Shown: positions 24,393 through 34,008, numbered from the stretch's first letter. The stretch: 40,985 bases of DNA from an uncultured Ruminococcus sp. (GCA_944415425.1 CALYBP010000011.1:1-40985), one strand, 5' to 3'. Numbers and translations are program-made. Notes: generated by a model from the sequence alone, not told the origin.

Positions 24393-25925
24393 ATGGTGGT
24401 AAAATGCAACAGCTTTGGTATTGACGGATTGGATGGTTATAAAGTTGAAGTCGAGGCAACTATGCAAACCGGCTTGCCGGGGTTTGATATGGTGGGGCTT
24501 CCGGATTCTGCCGTTCGAGAAAGCCGTGACAGGGTAAAAAGCGCTCTGAAAAACTGCGGTTTCAGCCTGCCGTCAGCTCACATCATACTAAATCTTGCGC
24601 CTGCCGATGTTAAAAAAGAGGGTACGGTTTACGATCTACCTATATCTGTTGCGCTGTTAAAGCTTACGGGCAGGATACAAACCGATATTTCCGACTGCGC
24701 ATTTATAGGTGAGCTGTCGCTGTCGGGTGAAACAAGAAAAATCAAAGGCGTACTGCCCATGGTTATAAAAGCGGCTGAGTGCGGTGTAAAAAGAATATTT
24801 GTGCCGTCGCAGAATATCGCAGAGGCCGAAGTGGTGGATGGAATTGAGGTTTACGCGACAGACGGAATTTTGGAGCTTATAGGTATTCTGAACGGCAGCG
24901 TAAAGCCGAAAAAACCCGTTGCGCCTGACGGCTCGGTTTTAAAGAAAATAAGTTGTGTTCCCGATTTTTCGGAGGTAAAAGGGCAGTACGAGGCAAAACG
25001 GGCAATTGAAATAGCAGCGGCAGGCGGTCATAACATTTTACTAATAGGTCCTCCGGGCTCGGGAAAAAGTATGCTTGCTAAAAGGATTCCTTCCATTTTA
25101 CCCGATATGACCTTTGAAGAAATGATAGAAACTACCAAAATTCACTCAATAGCGGGTGTTCTCGGCACGAACGGGCTCGTAGAAACACGGCCGTTTCGTG
25201 CCCCTCATCACACGGTAACTGCCGTCGGCCTCGGCGGAGGAGGAACGGGAACGATACGCCCGGGCGAGGTTTCGCTTGCTCATAACGGAGTGCTTTTTCT
25301 CGATGAGCTTCCCGAATTTTCACGAAATGCGCTTGAGGTGTTAAGACAGCCTATCGAGGATATGAAAATAACGATTTCCCGAGCGGGACATAACTGTACA
25401 TATCCCTGCTCGATTATGGTGGTTGCGGCGATGAATCCCTGCCCGTGCGGATACTACGGTGACTCAACGCACAGATGCACCTGTTCTCACGCAAAAATAA
25501 CAAATTACTTAAACAGAATATCGGGACCTTTGCTCGACCGTTTTGACATTCATGTCGAGGTGCCGCCCGTAAAATTTGATGAACTGCGCAGCAAGGAAGT
25601 AAGCGAGCCGTCGTCACAAATAAAAAAACGAGTGGAAGCCGCAAGAAAAATACAGCGTGAGCGTTTTAAAAACTCAACGGTATCATGCAACGCAAAAATC
25701 AGCGCCGCACAGTTTGAAAAGGCCTGTATAATAGACAGCGTTGCCGAGCGTACTCTGAAAAACGCATTTGAAAGTCTTTCGCTTACCGCAAGAGCCTACG
25801 ACAGGGTTTTAAAGGTGGCGAGAACAATCGCCGACCTTGAAATGTCCGAGGTCATTCGTTCCGAGCACGTTCTCGAAGCGGTTCAGTACAGAAGCCTTGA
25901 CAGAAAATACTGGGCAAAAAACTGA
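24393..25925 (+). CDS. YifB/ComM family Mg-chelatase-like AAA ATPase
   Basis: A 510-aa hexameric ATPase. The N-terminal ChlI-like domain (about 15-140) starts '[18 protein letters not shown]'. The AAA core includes Walker A '[10 protein letters not shown]' (Lys225) and a Walker B '[12 protein letters not shown]'. The Mg-chelatase C-terminal domain (about 410-505) has '[20 protein letters not shown]'. In Gram-negative bacteria ComM is a branch-migration helicase that helps integrate foreign DNA during natural transformation; the role in Clostridia is less studied. A cysteine cluster (CPCG, CTC) lies between the Walker B region and the C-terminal domain, as usual. GAGGTAAAG lies 9 nt before the ATG. 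Confidence 0.95.
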   Translation: MVVKCNSFGIDGLDGYKVEVEATMQTGLPGFDMVGLPDSAVRESRDRVKSALKNCGFSLPSAHIILNLAPADVKKEGTVYDLPISVALLKLTGRIQTDISDCAFIGELSLSGETRKIKGVLPMVIKAAECGVKRIFVPSQNIAEAEVVDGIEVYATDGILELIGILNGSVKPKKPVAPDGSVLKKISCVPDFSEVKGQYEAKRAIEIAAAGGHNILLIGPPGSGKSMLAKRIPSILPDMTFEEMIETTKIHSIAGVLGTNGLVETRPFRAPHHTVTAVGLGGGGTGTIRPGEVSLAHNGVLFLDELPEFSRNALEVLRQPIEDMKITISRAGHNCTYPCSIMVVAAMNPCPCGYYGDSTHRCTCSHAKITNYLNRISGPLLDRFDIHVEVPPVKFDELRSKEVSEPSSQIKKRVEAARKIQRERFKNSTVSCNAKISAAQFEKACIIDSVAERTLKNAFESLSLTARAYDRVLKVARTIADLEMSEVIRSEHVLEAVQYRSLDRKYWAKN

Positions 25926-26046
25926 TATATAAATTTGTGTTTGCGGTTTAAGAAAAACCTGTTAGAAATTTCTTTAATATTTTTAATTTTTGTGATATAA
26001 TTAACCTGCGTATTTCGCAGAAAATAAACCCACGGAGGTAAAAATT

Positions 26047-26244
26047 ATGACAGTATCAAAAACTTCTATAATCGGTGACGTTCTCGATATGCATCCCGAA
26101 ACAGCGGAGATATTTTTCTCAATCGGTATGCACTGCCTCGGCTGCCCCGCTTCAAGGGGAGAAACAATCGAGGAGGCTTGCGCCGTTCACGGCGCCGATG
26201 CAGATGCGCTCGTTAATGAGCTTAACGAAGCAATCGGCGAATGA
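26047..26244 (+). CDS. DUF1858 redox-disulfide domain protein
   Basis: A 65-aa protein of the DUF1858 family, also described as a hybrid-cluster-associated redox disulfide domain. The signature 'MHCLGCPASRGETIEEACAVHG' type segment carries the CxxC pair in 'CLGCPAS'. The fold is a small helical domain for thiol chemistry or ligand binding; the partner is unknown. GGAGG lies 9 nt before the ATG, so it should be well translated. Its stop overlaps the trmK start in an ATGA, coupling it to tRNA methylation genes. No hybrid-cluster protein is nearby. Confidence 0.92.
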   Translation: MTVSKTSIIGDVLDMHPETAEIFFSIGMHCLGCPASRGETIEEACAVHGADADALVNELNEAIGE

Positions 26245-26912
26245 GTACGGCGTTTTCGCTTGACAACCGACTCAAACTTTGCGCCGCTTATGTACGTCAG
26301 GGTTCAAAGCTTGCCGATATTGGCACCGACCACGCATATTTACCTGTGTGGCTGTGCCGTATCGGCAGAATTTCCCGCGCAATAGCGGCGGACATAAATC
26401 CGGAGCCGCTTAAAAGAGGGCAAAGCACCGTTGCGCAGGCTGAACTGAGCGGCGTTATAGAAACAAGGCTTTCCGACGGACTTGCCAATATAGACGGCAC
26501 GGAGGCTGACGATATAGTCATTGCGGGAATGGGCGGAGAGCTTATTGCAAAAATAATTTCGGACTGGAAATATTCCCGTGACAGCTCAAAGCGCTTTATA
26601 TTGCAGCCTATGACCAAAAGCGAAGTTTTAATTCGCCGGCTTACGGAAAACGGATTTAAAATATTATCGCAGGACTGCTGTACGGCATCAAAAAAATGCT
26701 ATACCGTACTGCTTGTACAATATACAGGAGAAAGGCCTGTGACTGATGAAACCTATTTTTATATAGGCGGTCTTTCACCGAAAACAAACAGCACGCATCT
26801 TCGCTTTATTGAGGAAGAACTCGAAAGACTTTCCAAAATGGCTGCGGGGGATGTGCGCTTTGCTGCGCTTGCAGAAAGGATACGGGAAAAAGTTTATGAC
26901 AAGAATAAGTGA
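26241..26912 (+). CDS. trmK: tRNA (adenine22-N1)-methyltransferase
   Basis: A 223-aa class I SAM methyltransferase of the TrmK (YqfN) family that adds m1A at position 22 of bacterial tRNAs. The SAM loop is 'LADIGTDHAYLPVWL', followed by the acidic 'AADINPEPL' and the family motif 'DDIVIAGMGGELI'. The C-terminal coiled region covers about 165-223. It overlaps the DUF1858 gene by 4 bp and the nif3-like gene by 17 bp. The trmK-nif3 pairing is a conserved neighbourhood in Firmicutes. No ribosome binding site of its own is obvious, so it depends on coupling. Confidence 0.95.
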   Translation: MSTAFSLDNRLKLCAAYVRQGSKLADIGTDHAYLPVWLCRIGRISRAIAADINPEPLKRGQSTVAQAELSGVIETRLSDGLANIDGTEADDIVIAGMGGELIAKIISDWKYSRDSSKRFILQPMTKSEVLIRRLTENGFKILSQDCCTASKKCYTVLLVQYTGERPVTDETYFYIGGLSPKTNSTHLRFIEEELERLSKMAAGDVRFAALAERIREKVYDKNK

Positions 26913-27654
26913 TATTTTGGAATTTTTCGAGGGCTTTGCGCCCGTCGGCACCGCTATGGATTTTGACAATGCGGGACTTTTGGTGGGGGATAAAAATTGT
27001 GTTGTAGATAAGGTTCTTGTAACGCTTGATATTACGGGAGAGGTTGTCTGCGAAGCAGAGCGCCTCGGCTGCGGACTGATTATAAGTCATCATCCCGTTA
27101 TATTTAACCCGATAAAAAGGCTTGATACGCAAAGCGCTGTCTATATGCTTGCAAATAAGGGGATTTCTGCGATTTGTATGCACACGAATCTTGATCTAAG
27201 CGAAATTTTTTCGGTCAATATCTGCCTTGCAAAGGCTCTGGGAGTAAAAGACATACGAAAAAGCGAAAAAGGCGTATGTATGTTTACCGGTGAGCTTGAA
27301 AATCCGACCGATATATACGATTTTGCCCGTTCCGTCAAGAACAATCTCGGCTGTGAGGGGCTGAGGTTTACGGACACGAAAAAAACGGTAAAAACAGTTG
27401 CCGTTTCATCGGGTGCGGGCGGAGATGATATTGCAGCAGCTGCCGAAGAGGGCGCAGATGTTTTTGTCACAGGTGAAATCAAGCACCACGAAATTAACCT
27501 TGCAAACGAACTAAATGTCAGTATCATTGACGTGGGACATTACAAAAGTGAAGATATTGTAATTTTGCCGCTTGTAAAAAAGCTTTCTGAAAACTTTCCC
27601 GATATAATTTTTACAAAATCGAAAGCTTACACGGATAATATTAAATTTATTTAA
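26896..27654 (+). CDS. Nif3-like dinuclear metal centre protein
   Basis: A 252-aa protein of the Nif3/YqfO family, which forms toroidal hexamers with two metal ions per subunit and is suggested to be GTP cyclohydrolase I type 2-like; the true role is not established. The start 'TRISDILEFFEGFAP' and metal-binding residues in 'ISHHPVIF', 'HTNLD' and 'DVGHYKSE' fit the family. It lacks the central insert seen in longer Bacillus homologues (about 370 aa), so it is the short form. I chose the ATG at 26896, inside the end of trmK; upstream frame extension has no support. Confidence 0.93.
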   Translation: MTRISDILEFFEGFAPVGTAMDFDNAGLLVGDKNCVVDKVLVTLDITGEVVCEAERLGCGLIISHHPVIFNPIKRLDTQSAVYMLANKGISAICMHTNLDLSEIFSVNICLAKALGVKDIRKSEKGVCMFTGELENPTDIYDFARSVKNNLGCEGLRFTDTKKTVKTVAVSSGAGGDDIAAAAEEGADVFVTGEIKHHEINLANELNVSIIDVGHYKSEDIVILPLVKKLSENFPDIIFTKSKAYTDNIKFI

Positions 27655-27682
27655 TTAAAAAGGGACGAAAGTATAAATTATG

Positions 27683-27711
27683 TTGCATAATTTGTAACTG
27701 TTTGATATAAT
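27683..27711 (+). promoter_or_regulatory. trmB promoter
   Basis: TTGCAT (27683-27688), 17-bp spacer, TATAAT (27706-27711), about 65 bp before the trmB ATG. Confidence 0.6.
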
Positions 27712-27778
27712 GATACGGTAAATAACTATATGTGGTGGTATGCCCTTTTAGGGCGTCAAAATGAGGTAAAATACAGAT

Positions 27779-28447
27779 ATGAGAATAAGAAAAAAGAAAT
27801 GGGCGGAGCCTGAACTGTCGGTTTGTGATTTTTTTGTAAAAAATCCCGAAGAAAACGCAGGCAAATGGAAAAGCTCATTTAAGAAGGAACAGCCTGTGTA
27901 TCTTGAAATAGGCTGCGGAAAGGGCGGTTTTGCTGGCAGGCTGGCTCTTGAAAATCCCGATAAAAATATTATCGCCGTGGATATAAAAATTGATATGCTC
28001 GGCGTCGGCAGACGCACAATAGTAAAGCTGTTTGAGGAAAGCGGAAAGACGCAGGATGATATTTCCAATATTTTGCTTGTGAATTACAATGTTGAACAGC
28101 TCAATAAGATTATTACGCACGACGATGAAATAGAAAGACTTTATATCAACTTCTGCAACCCGTGGCCCCGCTCAAAGCATAAAAAGCGCAGGCTTACATA
28201 TTACAAAAAACTTGAAATGTACAAAAGCTTTTTGAAAAAGGACGCTGAAATCCGTTTTAAAACCGATGATGACGAGCTTTTTGATGAGAGCATAGAGTAT
28301 TTTAAACAGAGCGGTTATGATATTATTTTTCTTACCCGCGACCTGCACGCAAGCGATGTAAACGATAATATAGAAACCGAACACGAAAAAATGTTTTCGC
28401 AGCAGGGAATCAAAATAAAATATCTTATCGCCCGTCAGAGTCAATAA
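27779..28447 (+). CDS. trmB: tRNA (guanine46-N7)-methyltransferase
   Basis: A 222-aa SAM methyltransferase making m7G46 in tRNA. The family features are clear: the basic start, 'LEIGCGKGGFAGRLA' SAM loop, 'AVDIKIDML', the signature 'FCNPWPRSKHKKRRL' with catalytic and tRNA-contacting residues, and the C-terminal 'FKTDDDELFDES'. It has its own promoter and is followed after 51 bp by the lipoprotein gene, which has a strong ribosome binding site. The gene may share a transcript with the lipoprotein/two-component unit. Confidence 0.97.
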   Translation: MRIRKKKWAEPELSVCDFFVKNPEENAGKWKSSFKKEQPVYLEIGCGKGGFAGRLALENPDKNIIAVDIKIDMLGVGRRTIVKLFEESGKTQDDISNILLVNYNVEQLNKIITHDDEIERLYINFCNPWPRSKHKKRRLTYYKKLEMYKSFLKKDAEIRFKTDDDELFDESIEYFKQSGYDIIFLTRDLHASDVNDNIETEHEKMFSQQGIKIKYLIARQSQ

Positions 28448-28498
28448 TTTTTGCTGTATACGGGAATTTTTATCATTATGTGAGGGGAGGCTGTATGC

Positions 28499-29842
28499 TT
28501 GAAAATCAAAAAACTTCTGCTTTTCGCAGCTGTCTGCGTTATCTCAGCAGTTATACTCAGCGGATGTAATATAACCGATTTCGGCATTGACAGCCTTTTA
28601 AGGCCTCCGAAAACAATGGGAGATGAAGCGGAAATAGAACAGCTCATTGCCGATACGGCAAAAAAAGGTTATACTCTAAAGTATCCCAAAAGCGGTTCTT
28701 ACAGAAGCGCAATAATAATGAAAGACCTTGACGGCGACAACTCTGAAGAAGCTCTTGCTTTTTATCGTGAAAACGACGATGTTGCAAGACTGCATATGCT
28801 TGTAATGTACAACAGCGGAAGCGAGTGGAAGCTTGCCTCTGACAGCGTGACCGAAACTACCGATGTTGACAGGGTGGATTTTGCCGATGTTTCAGGCAGC
28901 GGAACTCTTGAGATTGCGGTAGGTTATTCGACATATAACCAAAACACCAATCTGCTCTCGTGCTACTCGTATTTGGACGGAGAAATAAGTCAAATAAAAG
29001 CGGGACAGCAGTATTACGAATTTTACTGCGGAGATTTTAATCTTGACGGTAAGGACGAATTAATGGCGCTGTCGCTTTATTCTTCTGAGAACGAGGCAAA
29101 CGCCTCAATGCTTGAATACGACCCGGAAAAAAACATAATGTATTCAAAGGCGTCCGTCGCTATGGATCCGAATGTAATAAGGTATAAGAATGTTTCCGTT
29201 GCCCGGATCGGCTCAGACGCGCAAGGAGTGTTTGTTGACGGCGAGCTTGCAACGGGCGAAATTTTAACGCAGATTGTTTATTACAACTTTGAGCTTTCCA
29301 TTCTTCGCAATCCTCTTTATAAGGAAAAGTCTGAAAATGTCACAAAGAGGAGCAGCAATGTTGTATGTGCCGATGTTGACGGGGACGGAGTTTTTGATTT
29401 TCCGACAGTTGAAAAACTGCCGTATTCAGATAACGAACCTGCAGAAACAGTTGCGGATAAAATAACTTGGAACACGCTTTCCGGCGACAACGAGTCAATA
29501 ACCCAAAAGCTTAATATGGCAGTAAATTATAACCTTGCGTTTACTTTTAAAATGCCCGATACTTGGCTTGAAGATACGGTTACGGCTATTAATTCCGTAA
29601 AAGAAAATACAATGACCTTTTACGAATGGAACAAATCCTCGGTCGGGGAAAAGCTGTTTGAAATCAAGGCGTTTAATATATCAGACTGGGAAAACGGCAA
29701 GGGTACTGATGATTATACTATAATATACAAGGACAGCACGGGTGCGTATGCGTTTGTGAATTACAACGCCGGCAGTAATTATTCGCTGTCAGACGATGAA
29801 ATAAAAAAGTCGTTCGCGGTTTTGACCGAAACGGCGCTTTAG
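28499..29842 (+). CDS. Lipoprotein with VCBS/FG-GAP-like repeats
   Basis: A 447-aa exported protein. It has a lipoprotein signal with lipobox L-S-G-C (Cys23). The mature part contains several Asp-rich blade-like strands, 'DLDGDNSEEAL', 'DFNLDGKDELM' and 'DVDGDGVFDFP', typical of calcium-binding FG-GAP/VCBS beta-propeller repeats. The C-terminal 120 residues are less recognisable. The start is TTG at 28499, 8 nt after GGGGAGG; an ATG four bases upstream is in another frame and stops after about 24 codons. The gene sits 30 bp before a response regulator and sensor kinase, so an accessory or sensing role for the two-component system is plausible. No enzymatic motif is seen. Confidence 0.8.
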   Translation: MKIKKLLLFAAVCVISAVILSGCNITDFGIDSLLRPPKTMGDEAEIEQLIADTAKKGYTLKYPKSGSYRSAIIMKDLDGDNSEEALAFYRENDDVARLHMLVMYNSGSEWKLASDSVTETTDVDRVDFADVSGSGTLEIAVGYSTYNQNTNLLSCYSYLDGEISQIKAGQQYYEFYCGDFNLDGKDELMALSLYSSENEANASMLEYDPEKNIMYSKASVAMDPNVIRYKNVSVARIGSDAQGVFVDGELATGEILTQIVYYNFELSILRNPLYKEKSENVTKRSSNVVCADVDGDGVFDFPTVEKLPYSDNEPAETVADKITWNTLSGDNESITQKLNMAVNYNLAFTFKMPDTWLEDTVTAINSVKENTMTFYEWNKSSVGEKLFEIKAFNISDWENGKGTDDYTIIYKDSTGAYAFVNYNAGSNYSLSDDEIKKSFAVLTETAL

Positions 29843-29872
29843 CGTGAAAAATCAGAAAACGGAGGTTTTGTT

Positions 29873-30583
29873 ATGAAAAAAATACTTGTTTGTGAGGACG
29901 AAGCGGCAATCCGCGATTTTGTAGTTATAAATTTGACCCGCGCAGGTTATGATGTTGTTGAGGCGGACTGCGGAGAAGCTGCCTTGCAGAAATACGACGA
30001 AAACGACGGTGACTTTGACGTAGCTATTCTTGATGTTATGATGCCGGGTATCGACGGTTTTCAGGTTTGCAAGGAGCTTAGAAACCGCAACGGCGGTATA
30101 GGAATAATTATGCTTTCCGCAAAAACTCAGGAAATGGATAAGGTCACGGGACTTATGCTCGGAGCGGACGACTATGTTACAAAGCCGTTTTCGCCGAGTG
30201 AACTGCTTGCAAGAGTGGACTCATTGTACAGACGAGTTGCGCTTGCACGCTCACATGCGGAAAACAACTTTAAAGAAGAGCTTAAATCGGGCGAATTTAC
30301 TCTCAATCTCAGAAACCGTGCGCTTCTTAAAAACGGCAAAATGATTGAGCTTACACAGGTTGAATTTCAGATTATGGAATACTTCTTCTCAAATCCGGGA
30401 GTTGCGCTTGACAGACTTGATATTTTAAACCATGTCTGGGGAGAAGCATATGTCGGAGAGGATAAAATAGTCGATGTAAATATCAGACGTCTTAGAATGA
30501 AGGTTGAAGACGAGCCGTCAAATCCAAAGCATATTATTACGGTTTGGGGTCTCGGATACAAGTGGGATTCAGGTGTGAACTAA
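29873..30583 (+). CDS. OmpR/PhoB-family response regulator
   Basis: A 236-aa two-domain regulator. The receiver (about 1-120) has the acidic pocket 'CEDE', phospho-acceptor Asp54 in 'ILDVMMPG' and the conserved lysine in 'DDYVTKPFSPSELL'. The C-terminal winged helix (about 140-235) includes 'LTQVEFQIMEYF' and 'VDVNIRRLRMKVED'. A strong GGAGG precedes the ATG. It pairs with the sensor kinase 90 bp downstream. The specific pathway cannot be read. It has the general build of PhoP/WalR-type regulators, and one WalR-type box exists upstream of the M23 gene, but that link is untested. Confidence 0.95.
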   Translation: MKKILVCEDEAAIRDFVVINLTRAGYDVVEADCGEAALQKYDENDGDFDVAILDVMMPGIDGFQVCKELRNRNGGIGIIMLSAKTQEMDKVTGLMLGADDYVTKPFSPSELLARVDSLYRRVALARSHAENNFKEELKSGEFTLNLRNRALLKNGKMIELTQVEFQIMEYFFSNPGVALDRLDILNHVWGEAYVGEDKIVDVNIRRLRMKVEDEPSNPKHIITVWGLGYKWDSGVN

Positions 30584-30673
30584 TTTATTACGCAGCGGAT
30601 TTATCGCTTTCGATTAAAACATAACGGCGGTTCATAAATTACAGCGGCACGTCAAAAGGGGGAAGGCATAAGG

Positions 30674-32140
30674 ATGTTTCGCGGAATTACAAAACGCTGG
30701 ATGCTTAATACACTCAGCGTTATTCTTACAATTATAGTATCTATTGTTGTATGCCTCATCTTTTTTGTTACATACCTTTTTCAGAGCAGCGTTGAACAAA
30801 GTCTATCGTCAACGGGAAGCGAGCTTTCGCTTGTGTTTCCCGGATATACAAGCGATTCTTCCACGAGCTTTACTTCCACGGCAAGAGATTATGTAGAAAA
30901 TTTCAAGAAAAAAGAACAGCTTGAGGTTATGGTAATAAATTCAAACGGAAGAGTTGTAATGACCTCAACGGGCTTTATACCAGCAGACGGCACAGAGCTT
31001 ACCGACTATGACGAGGCAAAGAAAAATTCCGAAGGCTTTGCCTATTGGAGCGGCAAGTTAAGCTCCGGGGAAAGCGCCATGAGCGCGACAAGAATAATAA
31101 AAAACGACAACGGAGTATGTGTGGGCGCCGTTCGTTATATAGTGTCAATGGACCTTGTCAACAGCAGAATAATGCTTATTTCATTGATTCTTGTAGGTAT
31201 CGGGTTGATTATTATAGCTCTCGTAGTAGTGTCGGGACTTCTGTTTATCGGCTCAATAGTAAAGCCTATCCGCAAAATATCGCTTGCGGCGGCAAGCATC
31301 GCACACGGCGATTTTTCAGCTTCCGAAAAAATCGAGCATAAGTACGATGATGAAATAGGCGATTTGTGCGAAGCGGTCAGCGATATGGCAAAGGACCTGC
31401 AAACCACCGAACAGACTAAAAACGACTTTATCTCCCGTGTTTCCCATGAGCTCAGAACTCCCCTTACGGCGATTAAAGGCTGGGCGGAAACCATGCAGCT
31501 TTCCGAGCGCGGAACGCTTGACAGAAAAACCTTTGACAGAGGTATGGGAGTAATCATAAAAGAAAGCACAAGGCTTACAAGTATTGTTGAGGAGCTTCTT
31601 GATTTCAGCCGAATCCAAAGCGGCAGAATGGTGCTTATGAACGAAAAGCTCGATATACTTGCCGAATTTGACGAAACCGTTTATATGCTCAAGGAGCGTG
31701 CAGTAAAAGAGGGTAAGCATCTTTTGTATGACGAGCCCGACGCTGTTTATCCTCCTGTTTACGGCGACAGAAACCGACTGAAACAGGTGTTCCTCAATGT
31801 AATTGACAATGCGCTCAAATACACGCCCAAAGGCGGCGTCGTTGCGGCACAGGTTATTTACAGCAAGGACGAGCCTGATATTATAAAAATAGTTATTACC
31901 GACACGGGCTGCGGAATATCGGCTGAAGATTTGCCCAAGGTAAAAGAAAAGTTTTACAAGGCAAACCAAAAGGTAAGAGGTTCTGGAATAGGACTTGCAG
32001 TTGCAGATGAAATTATGAATCTTCACAAAGGCTCGCTTGATATTGAAAGCGGCGAGGGCGTAGGTACAACCGTAACCCTGACCTTCCCCATCTATAAAGA
32101 GGGCGAAGAACAGGATATGCCTGATAATATAAAACTGTGA
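30674..32140 (+). CDS. Membrane sensor histidine kinase
   Basis: A 488-aa kinase. A first membrane segment (about 10-37) is followed by an extracytoplasmic sensor of about 120 residues, a second segment (about 165-195), HAMP (about 195-245), HisKA with phosphorylated His258 in 'VSHELRTPL', and an HATPase domain with N-box 'NVIDNALKY', G1 'DTGCGIS' and G2 'GSGIGLAVADEI'. The architecture resembles PhoR/ResE-type kinases; no PAS domain is evident, unlike WalK of Bacilli. The sensor domain has no recognisable motif. It is encoded directly after its response regulator and before yqhQ. Confidence 0.95.
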   Translation: MFRGITKRWMLNTLSVILTIIVSIVVCLIFFVTYLFQSSVEQSLSSTGSELSLVFPGYTSDSSTSFTSTARDYVENFKKKEQLEVMVINSNGRVVMTSTGFIPADGTELTDYDEAKKNSEGFAYWSGKLSSGESAMSATRIIKNDNGVCVGAVRYIVSMDLVNSRIMLISLILVGIGLIIIALVVVSGLLFIGSIVKPIRKISLAAASIAHGDFSASEKIEHKYDDEIGDLCEAVSDMAKDLQTTEQTKNDFISRVSHELRTPLTAIKGWAETMQLSERGTLDRKTFDRGMGVIIKESTRLTSIVEELLDFSRIQSGRMVLMNEKLDILAEFDETVYMLKERAVKEGKHLLYDEPDAVYPPVYGDRNRLKQVFLNVIDNALKYTPKGGVVAAQVIYSKDEPDIIKIVITDTGCGISAEDLPKVKEKFYKANQKVRGSGIGLAVADEIMNLHKGSLDIESGEGVGTTVTLTFPIYKEGEEQDMPDNIKL

Positions 32141-32164
32141 TTAATATCACGAAAGGAATTTTAA

Positions 32165-33157
32165 ATGTCTAAATCTACTAAACAAACCAAGAAGATAACT
32201 TCAATAGGCGGAAGTGCGCTGATTGAGGGCATTATGATGCGCGGACCCAAGCGTACTACCGTGTGTGTCAGAACAGGTGAAAATGAGATATACAGTGAGG
32301 ACGTCAGCATTACGACAATCCCGTCAAAATATAAGATTTTCAAACTGCCTTTTTTAAGAGGAATTGCGGGACTCATTGATTCCATGCGCTTGTCCTACAA
32401 GTCTTTAATGCTTTCGGCGGACAAGGCTGTTGAGGCGGCTGAAATCGAGGAAGAGGAGCCGTCAAAGTTTGAAAAGTGGCTTGATGATAAATTCGGTGAC
32501 AAGCTTTTTAAAATTCTCATGGCGATTATGTCTGTAATAAGCGTTGCGTTTGCGGTGGCACTTTTCTTTTTTCTGCCGTCGTTTCTGTTTGATTTATCGG
32601 CAAACTTCATCCCTGCGTTTGAAGGTGACGGAGGAACAGCGGTTTTTTGGAAATCGGTGTTTGAGGGCGTGCTTAAATTAATTCTTTTTCTCTTATATAT
32701 AATCGCGTGTTCTCAGATGACTGAGATGAAGCGTGTGTTTATGTACCACGGTGCGGAACATAAAACAATTTTTTGCTATGAAAACGAGGAAGAGCTGACC
32801 GTTGAAAATGTAAAAAAGCAATCCCGCTTTCACCCCAGATGCGGAACAAGCTTTATGGTGCTTATGCTCATCGTCGGAATAATCATCGGCCTTTTTATTC
32901 CCGTTGCCCCGTTCGGAATCGGGGTTTTAAGACCGATTATAAAAGTGCTTTTGCTTCCTGTTTCCTGCGGAATCGGCTACGAGCTTATAAAAATCTGCGG
33001 AAAGCACGATAATTTAATAACAAGGATTATTGCGGCGCCCGGTCTTTGGGCTCAGAGAATTACCACAAAAGAACCCGATGACAAAATGATCGAGGTTGCA
33101 ATAGAGGCGATCAAGGCAGTAATCCCCGAAGACGGTTCGGACATAGTTTCAAAATGA
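32165..33157 (+). CDS. DUF1385 membrane protein (YqhQ-like)
   Basis: A 330-aa protein of the DUF1385 family (B. subtilis YqhQ). The start 'IGGSALIEGIMMRGP' and the central 'YHGAEHKTIFCYE' plus 'SRFHPRCGTSFM' blocks are family hallmarks with conserved His, Glu and Cys residues that could bind metal. There are about four membrane segments (around 115-140, 165-190, 225-250 and 255-280). The function is unknown. It lies just before prmC and overlaps it by 4 bp (ATGA), a common Clostridial neighbourhood near release-factor genes. AAAGGA precedes the ATG. Confidence 0.95.
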   Translation: MSKSTKQTKKITSIGGSALIEGIMMRGPKRTTVCVRTGENEIYSEDVSITTIPSKYKIFKLPFLRGIAGLIDSMRLSYKSLMLSADKAVEAAEIEEEEPSKFEKWLDDKFGDKLFKILMAIMSVISVAFAVALFFFLPSFLFDLSANFIPAFEGDGGTAVFWKSVFEGVLKLILFLLYIIACSQMTEMKRVFMYHGAEHKTIFCYENEEELTVENVKKQSRFHPRCGTSFMVLMLIVGIIIGLFIPVAPFGIGVLRPIIKVLLLPVSCGIGYELIKICGKHDNLITRIIAAPGLWAQRITTKEPDDKMIEVAIEAIKAVIPEDGSDIVSK

Positions 33158-33999
33158 TTACCGTAAAGCAGGCATATTTAAAGTGCAGGGAAATTTTAGG
33201 GGAAGCCGAGATAGAAAACGAGGCGTTTGACGCTCTCTGTTTGTTTAAAAAGGCGACAGGCCTTGACAGGCTCGGCATTATTTCTCACGGAGAAGAAGCG
33301 CTTTCGGACGAAAAGTATAAATATCTCATGGAAATCACCCGCAAAAGGGCTGACCGTGAGCCTTTGCAGTATATTATCGGGCGCTGGAGCTTTTGCGGCT
33401 TTGATTTTTATGTGGGCAGGGGTGTGCTTATCCCCCGTGACGATACCGAGGTGGTAGTTAATCTCTGCCTTGATTTTACAACGAACAGCCACGCCAAAAA
33501 AACATTGGATCTTTGTGCGGGAAGCGGAGCAATTTGCGTTGCGCTTTCAAAACTTGCAGATATTGATGTAACGGCTGTTGAGCTCAGCGACGAGGCTTTT
33601 AAATTTCTCAAAAAGAATATTGCCCATAATAACGCAAAGGTAAAGCCTGTAAAGGGTGATATTTTTAAATGCCATACTGACTTTGAGGACGGAACTTTTG
33701 ACCTTGTTGTTTCTAACCCGCCGTATATCAAAAGCGATGAAATCCCCGCGCTTCAGGAGGAAGTGCGGCGTGAGCCGAGCCTTGCTCTCGACGGAGGAGT
33801 AAGCGGCTATGACTTTTACGAAGCCATAATACATAACTGGAGCTCAAAACTTGTTTCGGGCGGCGCACTTGCGTTTGAGCTCGGCGAAGGACAGTTTGAT
33901 TATGTTGAATGTCTTATGAAGCAAAACGGCTTTTGTAATATTAAAACGGCACTTGATTTAGGCGGAGTGCAAAGGGCAATAATCGGGACTAAGCTCTAA
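33154..33999 (+). CDS. prmC: Peptide chain release factor N5-glutamine methyltransferase
   Basis: A 281-aa SAM methyltransferase that methylates the GGQ glutamine of release factors 1 and 2, raising termination efficiency. Evidence: an N-terminal helical substrate domain (about 1-80), 'REPLQYIIG', 'PRDDTEVVV', SAM motif 'LDLCAGSGAICVAL' and the catalytic 'VVSNPPYI'. It is translationally coupled to the DUF1385 gene. prfA, often adjacent elsewhere, is not found next to it here. Confidence 0.96.
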   Translation: MITVKQAYLKCREILGEAEIENEAFDALCLFKKATGLDRLGIISHGEEALSDEKYKYLMEITRKRADREPLQYIIGRWSFCGFDFYVGRGVLIPRDDTEVVVNLCLDFTTNSHAKKTLDLCAGSGAICVALSKLADIDVTAVELSDEAFKFLKKNIAHNNAKVKPVKGDIFKCHTDFEDGTFDLVVSNPPYIKSDEIPALQEEVRREPSLALDGGVSGYDFYEAIIHNWSSKLVSGGALAFELGEGQFDYVECLMKQNGFCNIKTALDLGGVQRAIIGTKL

Positions 34000-34008
34000 A
34001 ATATAGAA

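Noticed and set aside
28495..28566. Short ATG frame overlapping the TTG start of the lipoprotein gene
   Set aside because: The ATG is only 4 nt after GGGGAGG, giving about 24 codons with no recognisable leader-peptide pattern. The TTG in the lipoprotein frame has better spacing and a full signal peptide.
31316..32026. Long open frame (236 codons) antisense to the sensor kinase gene
   Set aside because: It lies entirely opposite clear HisKA/HATPase coding sequence, has no ribosome binding site or recognisable domain, and follows the kinase codon pattern in mirror.
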